A stretch of 64,000 bases of DNA. It comes from Nitrospinota bacterium. Its GTDB lineage: Bacteria; Nitrospinota_A; UBA7883; JACRLM01. Shown here piece by piece: positions 42,483 to 51,721 of this stretch (positions are counted from its first letter, which is position 1; every line of letters starts with the position of its first letter). The DNA lies in NCBI GenBank assembly GCA_016208975.1, contig JACQXA010000004.1, positions 1,551,015-1,615,014 on the forward strand, in the 5' to 3' direction. The notes under the pieces are model-generated. The model had not been told where the DNA came from. It saw nothing but the letters and a program-made list of their open reading frames with translations, and did no database searches. Position numbers and translations under genes: made by a program.

Positions 42483-42806
42483 TTAACTCTCCCGCCCTGA
42501 AATATGCAACCCAGCCACGCCGGTGATAATCATCACCACAAAGAACAATCTGGCCAATGTCACCGGCTCCCGGAACCAGGCCATGCCAATTATTACGATT
42601 AAAGCCGTGCCCAGCCCGCTCCATATGGCGTAGGCCACGGACACGTCTATCCGCTTCAAGGCCATTGTAAGGGCCGCCAGGCTTAAGCCGTAGAACACGA
42701 ACATCACAACCGAGTAGAGCGGTTTTGTGAACCCCTCCGCCATCTTGGCGGACGTGGTTCCGCATACCTCCAGCAATATGGCGAGGGTCAGGTATGTCCA
42801 ACTCAT
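42483..42806 (-). CDS. EmrE/Qac-type small multidrug resistance transporter
   Basis: The 107-residue, four-helix inner-membrane protein belongs to the SMR family. The first helix carries the coupling Glu in LTLAILLEVCGTTSAKMAEGF, then VSVAYAIWSGLGTALIVIIGMAWFREP. The TSAKMAEGF block places it with EmrE/QacE drug exporters rather than with SugE/Gdx (the other SMR gene at 17188-17505). It is convergent with draT. Confidence 0.88.
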   Translation of the reverse strand: MSWTYLTLAILLEVCGTTSAKMAEGFTKPLYSVVMFVFYGLSLAALTMALKRIDVSVAYAIWSGLGTALIVIIGMAWFREPVTLARLFFVVMIITGVAGLHISGRES

Positions 42807-42946
42807 ATTTACTCCTGCCGATAAATTTTAAGTGAGCCGAAGTTTCAGATATTACATATACCGGCCGACCAGCCGGGGGGGCAAATAAAAAACCGTACCC
42901 GGGTTTAGCCCCCGTCCCATAGCAGGGTTTATAAGCGCCTCGTCAT

Positions 42947-42996
42947 TTGACAGCCGCCCCAAAAGGGCCTAAATGTAAGTTAGCGCTCACTTACAT
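42947..42996 (+). promoter_or_regulatory. promoter and TetR operator of the exporter operon
   Basis: TTGACA (42947-42952) is followed 17 bases later by TAAATG (42970-42975). A perfect palindrome ATGTAAGT-TAGCGCTC-ACTTACAT (42973-42996) overlaps the -10 box and start region. The next gene is a TetR regulator with AAGGAGG, so self-repression is the likely arrangement. Confidence 0.75.
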
Positions 42997-43011
42997 AACA
43001 AAGGAGGCGTT

Positions 43012-43629
43012 GTGGCGGGAAAACCGGCCAAGGCGGGGGAGGCCAGCAGGGCCCGGATAATATCGGCGGCCATGGCCATAATCGGCAGGCGCGGGGTGTC
43101 CGGCCTTACCACTGCTCTTATCGCCCGCCAGTCCCGAATGTCCGAGGCCAACCTTTACAGGCATTTCAAAGGGAAAGATGACATTTTGCGCGCCACGCTG
43201 GAAAAGGTGTGGCGGGACATAATGGGCAACCTCTCAAAGGCGGCGGAGGAGGCGCGGCCCCCTTCCGAGGCGTTAAAACTTTTTATACAGCGTCATTTTG
43301 AATATGTGGAAAAAAACCGGGCTGTCCCCAAAATCATATTCTCCGACGAAATCCATGTTCTAAACGCGGGTCTCCGGAGAGCTCTAAACGCCAACATGGG
43401 CAAAGTGTCCTGGGCCATGGGCCAGATAATCCGGGAAGGCCAGGAGAAGGGGGAGTTTCGTGACGATGTGAGGGCCGAGGAGCTGGCGATGATGTTCATC
43501 GGGCTGGGCCAGTCGGTGGCGTTGCGGTGGTCGCTGGGCGGGCGCCGGGAATCCATCCGGGAGATGGGGCTTTCAATGTGGCGCAATTACGAAAAACTGG
43601 TATGCGTTCCCGGCGCTGGCAAGAGTTGA
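43012..43629 (+). CDS. TetR/AcrR-family repressor
   Basis: The 205-residue protein starts at GTG 43012. Residues about 10-60 form the TetR DNA-binding domain: ASRARIISAAMAIIGRRGVSG, then LTTALIARQSRMSEANLYRHF, KGKDDILRATL. The rest is the ligand-binding, dimerising part (CecR/YbiH type). It is the first gene of an operon with tolC-, hlyD-, ABC- and permease genes, which matches E. coli ybiH (cecR) next to ybhGFSR. It probably represses the pump until a drug or other ligand is bound. Confidence 0.9.
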   Translation: MAGKPAKAGEASRARIISAAMAIIGRRGVSGLTTALIARQSRMSEANLYRHFKGKDDILRATLEKVWRDIMGNLSKAAEEARPPSEALKLFIQRHFEYVEKNRAVPKIIFSDEIHVLNAGLRRALNANMGKVSWAMGQIIREGQEKGEFRDDVRAEELAMMFIGLGQSVALRWSLGGRRESIREMGLSMWRNYEKLVCVPGAGKS

Positions 43630-43634
43630 ATATT

Positions 43635-44966
43635 ATGTTCTGGACAATAAAAGCGGTGGTTTTGGGCGTTGCGCTGGCCGCAATTCCGGCGGCGGCCCTC
43701 GCGGAGGATTTGGGGGCGCTGGCGCTGGAGGATGTGATACGCATAGGGATGGAGCGGAGCCCGCAGGTTAAAGCCGCGGATGAGGGGGTCACAGTGGAGG
43801 CGGAATCCGAAAACGTGGCACGGGGTGAACGGTGGTTCCGGGTTGACGCCCAGGCGGCGGCCACCAGATACCGGTACGACTCTCCGTTAACGCCCATCTC
43901 CGGAATCCCCGGTCCCGGCTCCACTTTCCCGGACTTCGCCAATCCGGTGTATGACGCCGTCCTGTCATTTTCGTTCCCGCTTTACCGGGGCGGCAGGCTG
44001 GAGCGAAACGTGGCCATCGCCGGATTACGCAGGGATGTGGCGGAGAACATGGCCGTCCTGGCCCGGGAGGAGCTTAAGTTCAACCTGACCAGCGTTTATT
44101 ACAAGATCTTGCAACTTCAACGCTCCAGGGTCTCCGGCGAATCCACGGTGAAACAGCTGGATGCCCATTACAGGGACACTGGGCTTTTCGTAAAAAGCGG
44201 GGCCGCGGCCAGGCTGGACCTTTTAAAGACCGACGCCGAGCTGAAACGGGCGCAACACAACCTGATATCCATAGAGAACGGCATATCCGCCACCATGGAG
44301 ACGTTGCGGGCTCTGATGGGGATGGACGATTCCATCACTTTCACTCTCAAGGAAGCCGAAGGGGAATTCACGCAGGCTCCGGGGTTCGAGGAAGCTTTAG
44401 GCAAAGCGCTTGCGGCCCGGCCGGAAATTTCTGCGGCCAGGAGCAGGGGCCGCATATTAGAGGAAAAAGCCGAGGCCACCTGGGGCAAACATCTGCCATC
44501 TGTGACGGTGACGGCGGATTACGGCGGCCGGGCGGCGGATGATGGAAAATTCAACGAGAACTGGACGGCGTCCCTGAAAATGGCCGCGCCGGTGTTCGAC
44601 GCCGGAATGACCAGCGCGGAAGTGGCGCGGGACAGGGCGGAGCTTATGAGAGCCAGGGAGGAGTTGAGAGGGCTGGAGCTTAACGTGAGAAGAGAGGTCA
44701 AAGAAGCGAGCCTCATGATGGATACCTCCGGGAAAAAAGTGGAAGTGGCCCGGGCGGCGGTACAGTCGGCGGCTGAGGCGTTGAGCGTGGAAAACCTTAA
44801 ATATGCCGCCGGGGCGGGATCCACCCGGGATGTGTTGGACGCTTCGGCGACCCTGTCCCGCGCGGAAGCGGAATATCACCAGGCGATATACGAAAAGAAT
44901 GTGGCCGGGGCCATGCTGGAGAAGGCCATGGGCGGCGGGTTGGATGCGACTGGAGGCTCCCGATGA
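43635..44966 (+). CDS. TolC-family outer-membrane efflux protein
   Basis: The reading frame is open into the tetR gene, but ATG 43635 begins a signal peptide (WTIKAVVLGVALAAIPAAALA). The 443-residue product has the two TolC repeats: LEDVIRIGMERSPQVKAADEG, LTSVYYKILQLQRSRVSGES, and in the second repeat AARPEISAARSRGRILEEKAE, with the coiled-coil helices that form the periplasmic tunnel. It is the exit channel of the following HlyD-ABC pump. Translation of the next gene overlaps by four bases. Confidence 0.9.
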   Translation: MFWTIKAVVLGVALAAIPAAALAEDLGALALEDVIRIGMERSPQVKAADEGVTVEAESENVARGERWFRVDAQAAATRYRYDSPLTPISGIPGPGSTFPDFANPVYDAVLSFSFPLYRGGRLERNVAIAGLRRDVAENMAVLAREELKFNLTSVYYKILQLQRSRVSGESTVKQLDAHYRDTGLFVKSGAAARLDLLKTDAELKRAQHNLISIENGISATMETLRALMGMDDSITFTLKEAEGEFTQAPGFEEALGKALAARPEISAARSRGRILEEKAEATWGKHLPSVTVTADYGGRAADDGKFNENWTASLKMAAPVFDAGMTSAEVARDRAELMRAREELRGLELNVRREVKEASLMMDTSGKKVEVARAAVQSAAEALSVENLKYAAGAGSTRDVLDASATLSRAEAEYHQAIYEKNVAGAMLEKAMGGGLDATGGSR

Positions 44967-45952
44967 AAAAGAAAGCGGTTGTTCCCGCGTTGGCGTTGGC
45001 GCTGGCCTTGGCCCTTGTGGCCGTGTATCTGGTCACGCGGGATGGGGCTGGCGGCAATTCCATGAGCCTTACGGGCAACGTGGAGGTGGTGGAGGTGGAC
45101 GCCGGGTTTAAAACCGCCGGGCGGGTGGCGGAGCTATTCGCGGACGAAGGGGCGCAAGTTAAAAAAGGCGGCGCCCTGGCCCGTCTTGAGAGCGAGGAAC
45201 TGGCCCAGGCCGTGGAGCTGAGCCGGGCGTCGCTTATGGAGTCGCAGGAGCGGCTGGCGGAGCTTAAAAAAGGCTCCCGGCGGCAGGAGATAGAGCAGGC
45301 GAAGGCCGCGCTGGGCCAGGCCGAGGCGGACCTTACGCGGGCGGAGAAAGAATTTGAAAGGGCCCGCTACCTGTTTGAAAGCGGCGCCGTGGCGGAACAG
45401 AAACTGGACGACGCGCGCCGGGCGATGGATGTGGCGGTTATGGCGCGCAAACGGGCCGCCGAGGCGTTGAACCTTGTCGAGGAAGGGCCGCGCAAAGAGA
45501 TCGTGTCCGCGGCGGATAACCGGGTGAAACAGGCTGAAGCGGCGTTGAAGATGGCCGAGGTGCGGTTTAAGGATTCCACACTTGTTTCGCCGGTGGATGG
45601 GGTGGTGACCAGAAAGCATGTGGAGTCCGGCGAAACCATATCCGGCGGCGCGGCGGTTTTCACCATAGCGGACCTGCAAAAACCGTGGGTGAGGGTTTAT
45701 GTGAGCGAGGAGCGGGTAGGGCAGGTGAAGCTGGGCCAGAAGGCGGAGGTTTCCACGGATTCATATCCTGGCAAGAAATATCCGGGGGAGATAACCTACA
45801 TAGCTTCCGAGGCGGAGTTTACGCCAAAAAACATACAGACAAAAGAAGAGCGGGTGAAGCTTGTGTTCGCCGTAAAGATAAAGGTGAAGAACGACAAACA
45901 GGAGCTAAAGCCCGGGATGCCCGCGGACGTGAGGCTTTTGCCCAATGAATGA
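44963..45952 (+). CDS. HlyD/YbhG-type membrane fusion protein
   Basis: The 329-residue adaptor has an N-terminal signal/membrane anchor (VPALALALALALVAVYLVT), the biotinyl-lipoyl motif around VVEVDAGFKTAGRVAELFADEG, a long coiled-coil hairpin (ELAQAVELSRASLMESQERL and following), and the C-terminal barrel DSTLVSPVDGVVTRKHVESG. It links the inner-membrane ABC complex to the TolC channel. It overlaps tolC by four bases and the first ATPase gene by eight. Confidence 0.9.
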   Translation: MKKKAVVPALALALALALVAVYLVTRDGAGGNSMSLTGNVEVVEVDAGFKTAGRVAELFADEGAQVKKGGALARLESEELAQAVELSRASLMESQERLAELKKGSRRQEIEQAKAALGQAEADLTRAEKEFERARYLFESGAVAEQKLDDARRAMDVAVMARKRAAEALNLVEEGPRKEIVSAADNRVKQAEAALKMAEVRFKDSTLVSPVDGVVTRKHVESGETISGGAAVFTIADLQKPWVRVYVSEERVGQVKLGQKAEVSTDSYPGKKYPGEITYIASEAEFTPKNIQTKEERVKLVFAVKIKVKNDKQELKPGMPADVRLLPNE

Positions 45953-46868
45953 GGATTACGCCATCCGGGTGGAGGGGCTGGGAAAAAATTTCGGTTCCGT
46001 GGCCGCCGTGAAGGATTTGAACATGGCGGTCAGAAAAGGGGAGCTTTTCGGGCTGGTGGGGCCAGACGGGGCCGGGAAGACCACTGTGATGCGCTTGTTG
46101 GCCGGCATTATGGAGCCCACGGCGGGAGAGGCGTGGATAGCAGGTTTCCCCGTGACAAAGGAACCGGAAAGAGTGAAGGAGCGCATCGGCTACATGTCCC
46201 AGCGGTTCGGCCTTTACGAAGACCTGACCGTGGAGGAGAACCTGGAGTTTTACGCCGACCTGTACGAGGTTCCAAAAAGTGAACGCCCCGCTCGAAAGGA
46301 GCGCCTGTTAGGGTTCAGCAATCTTGCCCCCTTCAAGGATAGGCTGGCAGGGGCCCTGTCCGGCGGGATGAAACAAAAACTGGGGCTGGCATGCGCCCTC
46401 ATCCACACCCCGGAGGCGCTATTGCTGGACGAGCCGACTAACGGGGTGGATCCGGTGTCCCGCCGGGATTTCTGGCGCATCCTTTACGGATTGCTCAAGG
46501 AAGGGGTTACCGTCATCGTCACCACCGCGTATCTGGACGAGGCGGAACGGTGCGGAAGGGTGGGGTTTTTAAGCGGCGGTTCGATAATCGTGACCGATGA
46601 CCCGAAGGCCCTTAAAAAATCCCTGGGCTGTCCGATGGTGGAGATAAACACCCCGTCGGCCCGGTCCGCCGAATCGCTTATTAAAAACCTGGCGCCGGTG
46701 AAAGCGGTGAACGCTTATGGCGACCGGTTTCATGTGGCGCTGGACCGGATGGAAAGCCTGGGGGAAGTGACAGGCGTTTTGGAGAAAGCCGGGATGAAAG
46801 TGGAGGGCGCACGGGAAATCACCCCGTCGCTGGAAGACATTTTCATATCGCGGGTGGGCGGGGAATGA
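45945..46868 (+). CDS. ABC exporter ATPase, first half of a split YbhF
   Basis: This 307-residue ATPase has Walker A LVGPDGAGKTTVMRLLAGI (about residue 41), signature LSGGMKQKLGLACAL, Walker B LLLDEPTNGVDPVSRRDFW and a C-terminal regulatory tail ending LEDIFISR. GPDGAGKTT is typical of the first nucleotide domain of YbhF. In E. coli YbhF is one fused protein; here the two domains are separate genes that overlap by four bases. With the next ATPase it would form an asymmetric motor. Confidence 0.92.
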   Translation: MNEDYAIRVEGLGKNFGSVAAVKDLNMAVRKGELFGLVGPDGAGKTTVMRLLAGIMEPTAGEAWIAGFPVTKEPERVKERIGYMSQRFGLYEDLTVEENLEFYADLYEVPKSERPARKERLLGFSNLAPFKDRLAGALSGGMKQKLGLACALIHTPEALLLDEPTNGVDPVSRRDFWRILYGLLKEGVTVIVTTAYLDEAERCGRVGFLSGGSIIVTDDPKALKKSLGCPMVEINTPSARSAESLIKNLAPVKAVNAYGDRFHVALDRMESLGEVTGVLEKAGMKVEGAREITPSLEDIFISRVGGE

Positions 46869-47791
46869 ACAACAACCAACTGGCCGTTACCGTAGAGGGG
46901 CTAACCCGCAAGTTCGGTAAATTCGTGGCGGTGGACAATATAAACCTGGCCGTGCGGCGGGGTGAGATATTCGGGTTTCTCGGCCCCAACGGCGCGGGTA
47001 AATCCACCACCATAAAGATGCTTTGCGGGATTCTCAACCCTTCCGCCGGGAAAGGGGAGGTGGGCGGGCTGGACATCATGACCCAGTCCGAGGAGATAAA
47101 GAAAAACATCGGCTACATGTCCCAGCGGTTCTCCCTGTATGACGACCTGACGGTGGAGCAGAACCTGGATTTTTTCCTGGGTATATACAACGTGCCCAGG
47201 GAAAAAGGAGAGCCGCGGAAGGATTGGGCGCTATCCATGGCCAGCCTTGCGGACCGGCGGGGCGCGCTAACCGGGATATTGCCCGCTGGGGTAAAACAGC
47301 GGCTGGCGCTGGGGTGCGCCATTCTCCACGAGCCTGCCATACTTTTCCTGGACGAGCCCACCTCCGGGGTGGACCCGATTTCCCGCAGGAACTTCTGGGA
47401 CTTAATCTACGCCATGGCCGAGGCGGGCTCCACCGTGTTCGTGACCACCCATTATATGGAAGAGGCGGAGTATTGCGACCGGCTGGCCCTGATATACCGG
47501 GGAAAGATAATCGCCGAAGGGACGCCCAGGGGTTTGAAAGCCGAACGCATGAAACGCAGTGTGCTGGAGGTTTACACCGGCAACCCCGTGGAGGCGCTGG
47601 AGGCGGTGAGCCGGGCGGGGCTGGAGGCGGCCATTTTCGGCAGTTCCCTTCACGTTATCGTGGAAGACCGCGCAATGGCCGAGCCGCTTATCCGCGAGGT
47701 TCTCCAGGGGGCGGAGGTGGAATTAAGCCATATGGCTGTTATCAGCCCCTCGCTGGAAGATGTTTTTGTGACGCTCATTGAAGAGGCGTAA
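46865..47791 (+). CDS. ABC exporter ATPase, second half of a split YbhF
   Basis: The 308-residue ATPase has Walker A FLGPNGAGKSTTIKMLCG, Walker B ILFLDEPTSGVDPISRRNFW and the C-terminal LEDVFVTLIEEA. Its signature motif is degenerate: the expected LSGGQ reads LPAGV (in ILPAGVKQRLALG). E. coli YbhF domain two shows a similar change (LPLGF), so it is a family trait rather than damage. One composite ATP site would therefore be weaker. It overlaps the first ATPase by four bases. Confidence 0.92.
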   Translation: MNNNQLAVTVEGLTRKFGKFVAVDNINLAVRRGEIFGFLGPNGAGKSTTIKMLCGILNPSAGKGEVGGLDIMTQSEEIKKNIGYMSQRFSLYDDLTVEQNLDFFLGIYNVPREKGEPRKDWALSMASLADRRGALTGILPAGVKQRLALGCAILHEPAILFLDEPTSGVDPISRRNFWDLIYAMAEAGSTVFVTTHYMEEAEYCDRLALIYRGKIIAEGTPRGLKAERMKRSVLEVYTGNPVEALEAVSRAGLEAAIFGSSLHVIVEDRAMAEPLIREVLQGAEVELSHMAVISPSLEDVFVTLIEEA

Positions 47792-47794
47792 GCC

Positions 47795-48904
47795 ATGAAT
47801 GCCGCGCGCGCCCTGGCGGTGGCCAGGAAGGAGTTGATCCAGATCCGGCGCGACCCGCTTAGCATGGCGCTGGCGTTCCTGCTTCCGCTCATGCTCCTGT
47901 TCATTTTCGGCTACGCCATATCCATGGACATCAACCATATTAAAACCGTGGTGTGCGACCGGGATTCAAGCCCCGAAAGCAGGTTGGTGATAAACAGCCT
48001 CAGCGCCACGGGCTATTTCACCATTACAGGGTACGAGCGGGATTGCGGCAAGATAGACCGGTATCTGGATTTTGGCCGGGCCAGGGTGGCTATCGTGATT
48101 CCCGGCGATTTTTCCAGCGCGCTAAAAACCGGCAAGACAGCCGAGGCGCAGGCCATTGTGGACGGGTCCGACGCCAACACCGCCACCATAGCGGTGGGCT
48201 ATCTGACGGCGGCGTCGGAGCTTGTCGCTGGCAGGCTGTCTGGGGCCCGTTTAAAGCCTGCGGTGGAGCCTAGGGTGCGCGTGTGGTACAACGAGGACCT
48301 CAAATCCAGAAACTTCATAATCCCCGGCCTTATCGCCGTCATCATGGCGGTTATCGCCGCCCTGCTTACGTCCCTCACCATAGCGCGGGAGTGGGAGCGG
48401 GGCACCATGGAACAGCTTATCTCGACGCCGGTGAAAACGCCGGAGCTTATTTTAGGAAAGCTCATCCCTTATTTCCTCATCGGATTTGTGGACGTGTTGT
48501 TCGCCGCGCTGGCCACCATATTCATTTTCGGCGTGGAGCTTAAGGGAAGCGCGATATTGCTTATGGCCCTCTCCAGCCTGTTCCTGTTCGGAAGCCTTAG
48601 CCTGGGGATACTCATATCCGGAGCCGCGAAAAACCAGCTGGCCGCCAGCCAGGTGGCGCTGGTGTCCACATTCCTGCCGGCATTCATCCTGTCCGGGTTC
48701 ATGTTTTCCATACTAAACATGCCTTACGCCATACAACTTGTTACCCATGTGATACCCGCCAAATATTTTGTGGCCATTCTCAAGGGGATTTTCCTGAAAG
48801 GGAGCGGATTGAACCTGTTGATGACCGAGGCGGCCGTGCTTCTGGTTTTCGGCGCGGCGGTGTTCGGAGCCGCCAACGCGGCTTTCAAGAAACGGATGGG
48901 CTGA
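47795..48904 (+). CDS. ABC-2 type exporter permease, YbhS-like
   Basis: The 369-residue permease has an N-terminal helix (FLLPLMLLFIFGYAISMDI), a large periplasmic part with a conserved VVCDRDSSPESRLVI, then five membrane helices with IIPGLIAVIMAVIAALLTSL and EWERGTMEQLISTPVKTPELILG, the ABC-2 hallmark. The next permease is its likely partner. It lies four bases after the second ATPase. Confidence 0.9.
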   Translation: MNAARALAVARKELIQIRRDPLSMALAFLLPLMLLFIFGYAISMDINHIKTVVCDRDSSPESRLVINSLSATGYFTITGYERDCGKIDRYLDFGRARVAIVIPGDFSSALKTGKTAEAQAIVDGSDANTATIAVGYLTAASELVAGRLSGARLKPAVEPRVRVWYNEDLKSRNFIIPGLIAVIMAVIAALLTSLTIAREWERGTMEQLISTPVKTPELILGKLIPYFLIGFVDVLFAALATIFIFGVELKGSAILLMALSSLFLFGSLSLGILISGAAKNQLAASQVALVSTFLPAFILSGFMFSILNMPYAIQLVTHVIPAKYFVAILKGIFLKGSGLNLLMTEAAVLLVFGAAVFGAANAAFKKRMG

Positions 48905-48906
48905 AC

Positions 48907-50019
48907 ATGATCGAGCGGATCAAACGGATGGTGATAAAGGAGTTCATCCAGATATTCCGGGATCCTAGGATGAAGGCCATGGTGCTGGGCGCGCCGCTGA
49001 TGCAGATGCTACTTTTCGGCTACGCGGTTACTTTCGACGTGAGGAACGTGCGGCTGGCGGTTTACGATGGCGACATGACATATGAAAGCAGGGAGCTTGT
49101 CCGCAGGTTTGAGGCGTCGGGCTATTTCACCCTGACCCGCCGGTTGGAATCGGCTGGCGAGGCGCGGGACACTCTGGACAGGGGCGGCGCCACGATAGTC
49201 CTTGTAATGGAGCGCGGATTCTCGGAAGACATCAAAGCCCGCAAGACCGCCATGGCGCAGGTATTGGCCGATGGGACGGATTCCAACACCGCCATGATAG
49301 CCATAAGCTACGCCACGGGCATTATAGGCCGTTTCGGAACGGATACGGGCGGGGCGAAGATAGCCGCCATGGCGCGCCCCATGGAGCTTAAAACCCGGGT
49401 CTGGTACAACCCGGATTTAAAAAGCAGAAACTACAACGTGCCCGGCGTTATCGCCTTCGTGATAATGCTCCTTAGCCTTCTCCTCACTTCCATGGCCATT
49501 GTGCGGGAGAGGGAGATAGGCACCATTGAACAGTTGATGGTAACACCGCTAAAACCCGTGGAGCTTATTCTGGGCAAGACCATACCATTCGCCCTCATAG
49601 GCTTTCTGGACATGTTTGTGGTGATAACGGTGGCGGTGTTCTGGTTCGACATACCCATAAAAGGTTCCATAACCCTGCTGGCCGGATGCACCGCCATATA
49701 TCTGCTTTCAACTTTGGGGATAGGGCTTTTCATATCCACCATCGCCGCCACCCAGCAACAGGCGTTGATGGCCACTTTCCTGATTTTCGCCCCGTCGGTG
49801 CTTTTGTCCGGCTTCATGTTTCCCGTGGAGAACATGCCGGTGTTCTTCCAATATGTGACACTGGCAAATCCGTTGAGGCATTTTCTGGTTATCATCCGGG
49901 GGATTTTCCTTAAGGGTATCGGGCTGGAAGCGTTGTGGCCCCAGGCGCTGGCGCTATTATTGCTCGGAACCATCTTCCTCACATTAAGCTCCATGAGGTT
50001 CCGCAAGAAGCTGGGTTAA
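48907..50019 (+). CDS. ABC-2 type exporter permease, YbhR-like
   Basis: The 370-residue permease parallels its neighbour: MLLFGYAVTFDVRNVRLAVY, NVPGVIAFVIMLLSLLLTSM, then REREIGTIEQLMVTPLKPVEL and membrane helices to the end. The paired permeases and paired ATPases make a heterotetrameric ABC-2 pump with HlyD and TolC. The exported compound cannot be read from sequence; E. coli relatives export cationic drugs and some sugars. It ends eight bases from the convergent sufU gene. Confidence 0.9.
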   Translation: MIERIKRMVIKEFIQIFRDPRMKAMVLGAPLMQMLLFGYAVTFDVRNVRLAVYDGDMTYESRELVRRFEASGYFTLTRRLESAGEARDTLDRGGATIVLVMERGFSEDIKARKTAMAQVLADGTDSNTAMIAISYATGIIGRFGTDTGGAKIAAMARPMELKTRVWYNPDLKSRNYNVPGVIAFVIMLLSLLLTSMAIVREREIGTIEQLMVTPLKPVELILGKTIPFALIGFLDMFVVITVAVFWFDIPIKGSITLLAGCTAIYLLSTLGIGLFISTIAATQQQALMATFLIFAPSVLLSGFMFPVENMPVFFQYVTLANPLRHFLVIIRGIFLKGIGLEALWPQALALLLLGTIFLTLSSMRFRKKLG

Positions 50020-50027
50020 AGCGGGGA

Positions 50028-50483
50028 TTATACGGTTTCCACCACGCCGGTCCTGTCCAGGGCGCACACCAGCGCGTGCCACGCCAGGGTGGCGCATTTT
50101 ATCCGGGAGGGATATTTTCGAACGCCGTCGAAAATAGTGAGTTTCCCCAATAGGCTCCATCCGCCGGGAGGGGCGGCCTCCCCCAGTGTCATGCCGTGGA
50201 ACTGGCCGAACATCCGCCTCGCCTCATCTTCGGTTTTCCCCTTCACCGAGGCCGTCATCATGGAGGCGCTGGCCTTGGATATGGCGCAACCCGAACCGGT
50301 GAAACTTACTTCGTCTATAACTCCATCGGCGTTTAGCCGCACATAAACCGAAAGCCTGTCGCCGCAAAGTGGGTTGTACCCCTCGCAATGGTGGGTAGCC
50401 TCCGCAAGCTCGTGGAAGTTTTTCGGTTTCCGGTTGTGGTCCAGAATCACCTGCTGGTACAGGTCTTCGCTGTAACGGGTCAT
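50028..50483 (-). CDS. sufU: SufU-type Fe-S scaffold/sulfur-transfer protein
   Basis: The 151-residue protein has the three conserved cysteines (NPLCGD, GSGCAI, IKCATL) and the extra stretch between the second and third (TEDEARRMFGQFHGMTLGEAAPPGG region), which mark SufU rather than IscU. SufU accepts sulfur from SufS in a zinc-dependent way. The frame is open 43 codons further upstream, but ATG 50483 overlaps the sufS stop by four bases, a coupled start. It is the last gene of the SUF operon. Confidence 0.9.
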   Translation of the reverse strand: MTRYSEDLYQQVILDHNRKPKNFHELAEATHHCEGYNPLCGDRLSVYVRLNADGVIDEVSFTGSGCAISKASASMMTASVKGKTEDEARRMFGQFHGMTLGEAAPPGGWSLLGKLTIFDGVRKYPSRIKCATLAWHALVCALDRTGVVETV

Positions 50484-51721
50484 CTGAATATCTCCACAAC
50501 GGTCCTTATCCCGGCGGCCAGCTCCGAAATTTCCGCGAAGGTGTTGTAGAACGCCATGGAGGCGCGGGTGGTGGCCGGAACACCGAACCGGTCCATCAGC
50601 GGCTGGGCGCAATGGTGGCCGCCGCGCAGGGCCAGGCCCCGCCCGTCCAGGATGGTGACCACATCGTGCGGATGCACGCCTTCGAGGGTGAATGAGATGA
50701 TAGCGGCTTTCCGCCTGGCCTGGCCGATGATGGCAAGCCCTGGTATCTTTTCAAGCTCCGCGTGACCGTATTCAAGGAGGCTCCGCCCGTATTCCTCGAT
50801 GTTATCCATGCCCAGGGCCTGCACGTATTTTATGGCCTCGGCCAGCCCTATCACCTGCGTTATCGGCGGCGTTCCCGCCTCGAACCGCCCCGGTGGTTTC
50901 TTGAAGGTGGTCTTCTCGAAGGTTACGCGCTCTATCATGTCCCCTCCGGTGACGTATGGCGGCATAATGTCCAGCGTCTCCATCCGCCCGTACAAAACAC
51001 CCAGCCCAGTGGGGCCATAAAGCTTGTGGCTGGAGAACGCGTAGAAATCGCACCCTATGTCCTGTACGTCCACCTTCATGTGGGGCGCGGCCTGGGCTCC
51101 GTCCACAAGCGTGTAGGCCCCATGCTCCCTGGCCATGGCTACGATTTCCTTGACGGGATTTATAGTGCCCAGGACATTGGACACATGAGTCACCGCCACT
51201 AACTTTACCCTCGGGTTGAGCATGCTACTGTAAATGTCCATGTCCAGCTCGCCGTCATCGGTGACTGGAATGATTTTCAGCGTCGCGCCTTTGGTTTCGC
51301 ATATCCTCTGCCACGGCACGATGTTGGCGTGATGCTCCATCCCGCTAATAATCACCTCGTCACCTTCGCGCAGGACAAGCCCGCCCAGCGAAACCGCCAC
51401 AAGGTTTATGGACTGGGTGGCGCCGCTGGTGAAGATTATCCCGTCCGGGCTGGAGGAGTTTACAAACCGGCCCACCATGCGGCGGGTTTCCTCGAAAAGT
51501 TCAGTCGCCTCCTCCCCCAGCCGGTAGGAACCCCGGCGGACTGTGGCGTATTTGCCGGTCTCAAAAGCGTACATCCTTTGCGTCACGCTCAACGGCTTCA
51601 ACGCCGTGGCGGCGTTGTCCAGATATACCAGCCGCGCGCCGTTCATGGTGGCGCGGAGCATCGGGAAATCCCGTCTTGTCCGCTCCACGTCGAAGGTTTG
51701 TTTCACAGCTGTTTCATTCAT
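50480..51721 (-). CDS. sufS: cysteine desulfurase SufS
   Basis: SufS takes sulfur from cysteine with PLP and passes it to SufU. The 413-residue group II desulfurase shows the PLP-Lys in SSHKLYGPTGLGVLYG (about residue 232), the active Cys in ALRGGHHCAQPLMDRFG (about 370), and FTSGATQSINLVA. Gene order (sufD upstream, sufU downstream) and the HHCAQ motif mark SufS. It overlaps sufD by eight bases. Confidence 0.95.
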   Translation of the reverse strand: MNETAVKQTFDVERTRRDFPMLRATMNGARLVYLDNAATALKPLSVTQRMYAFETGKYATVRRGSYRLGEEATELFEETRRMVGRFVNSSSPDGIIFTSGATQSINLVAVSLGGLVLREGDEVIISGMEHHANIVPWQRICETKGATLKIIPVTDDGELDMDIYSSMLNPRVKLVAVTHVSNVLGTINPVKEIVAMAREHGAYTLVDGAQAAPHMKVDVQDIGCDFYAFSSHKLYGPTGLGVLYGRMETLDIMPPYVTGGDMIERVTFEKTTFKKPPGRFEAGTPPITQVIGLAEAIKYVQALGMDNIEEYGRSLLEYGHAELEKIPGLAIIGQARRKAAIISFTLEGVHPHDVVTILDGRGLALRGGHHCAQPLMDRFGVPATTRASMAFYNTFAEISELAAGIRTVVEIFR

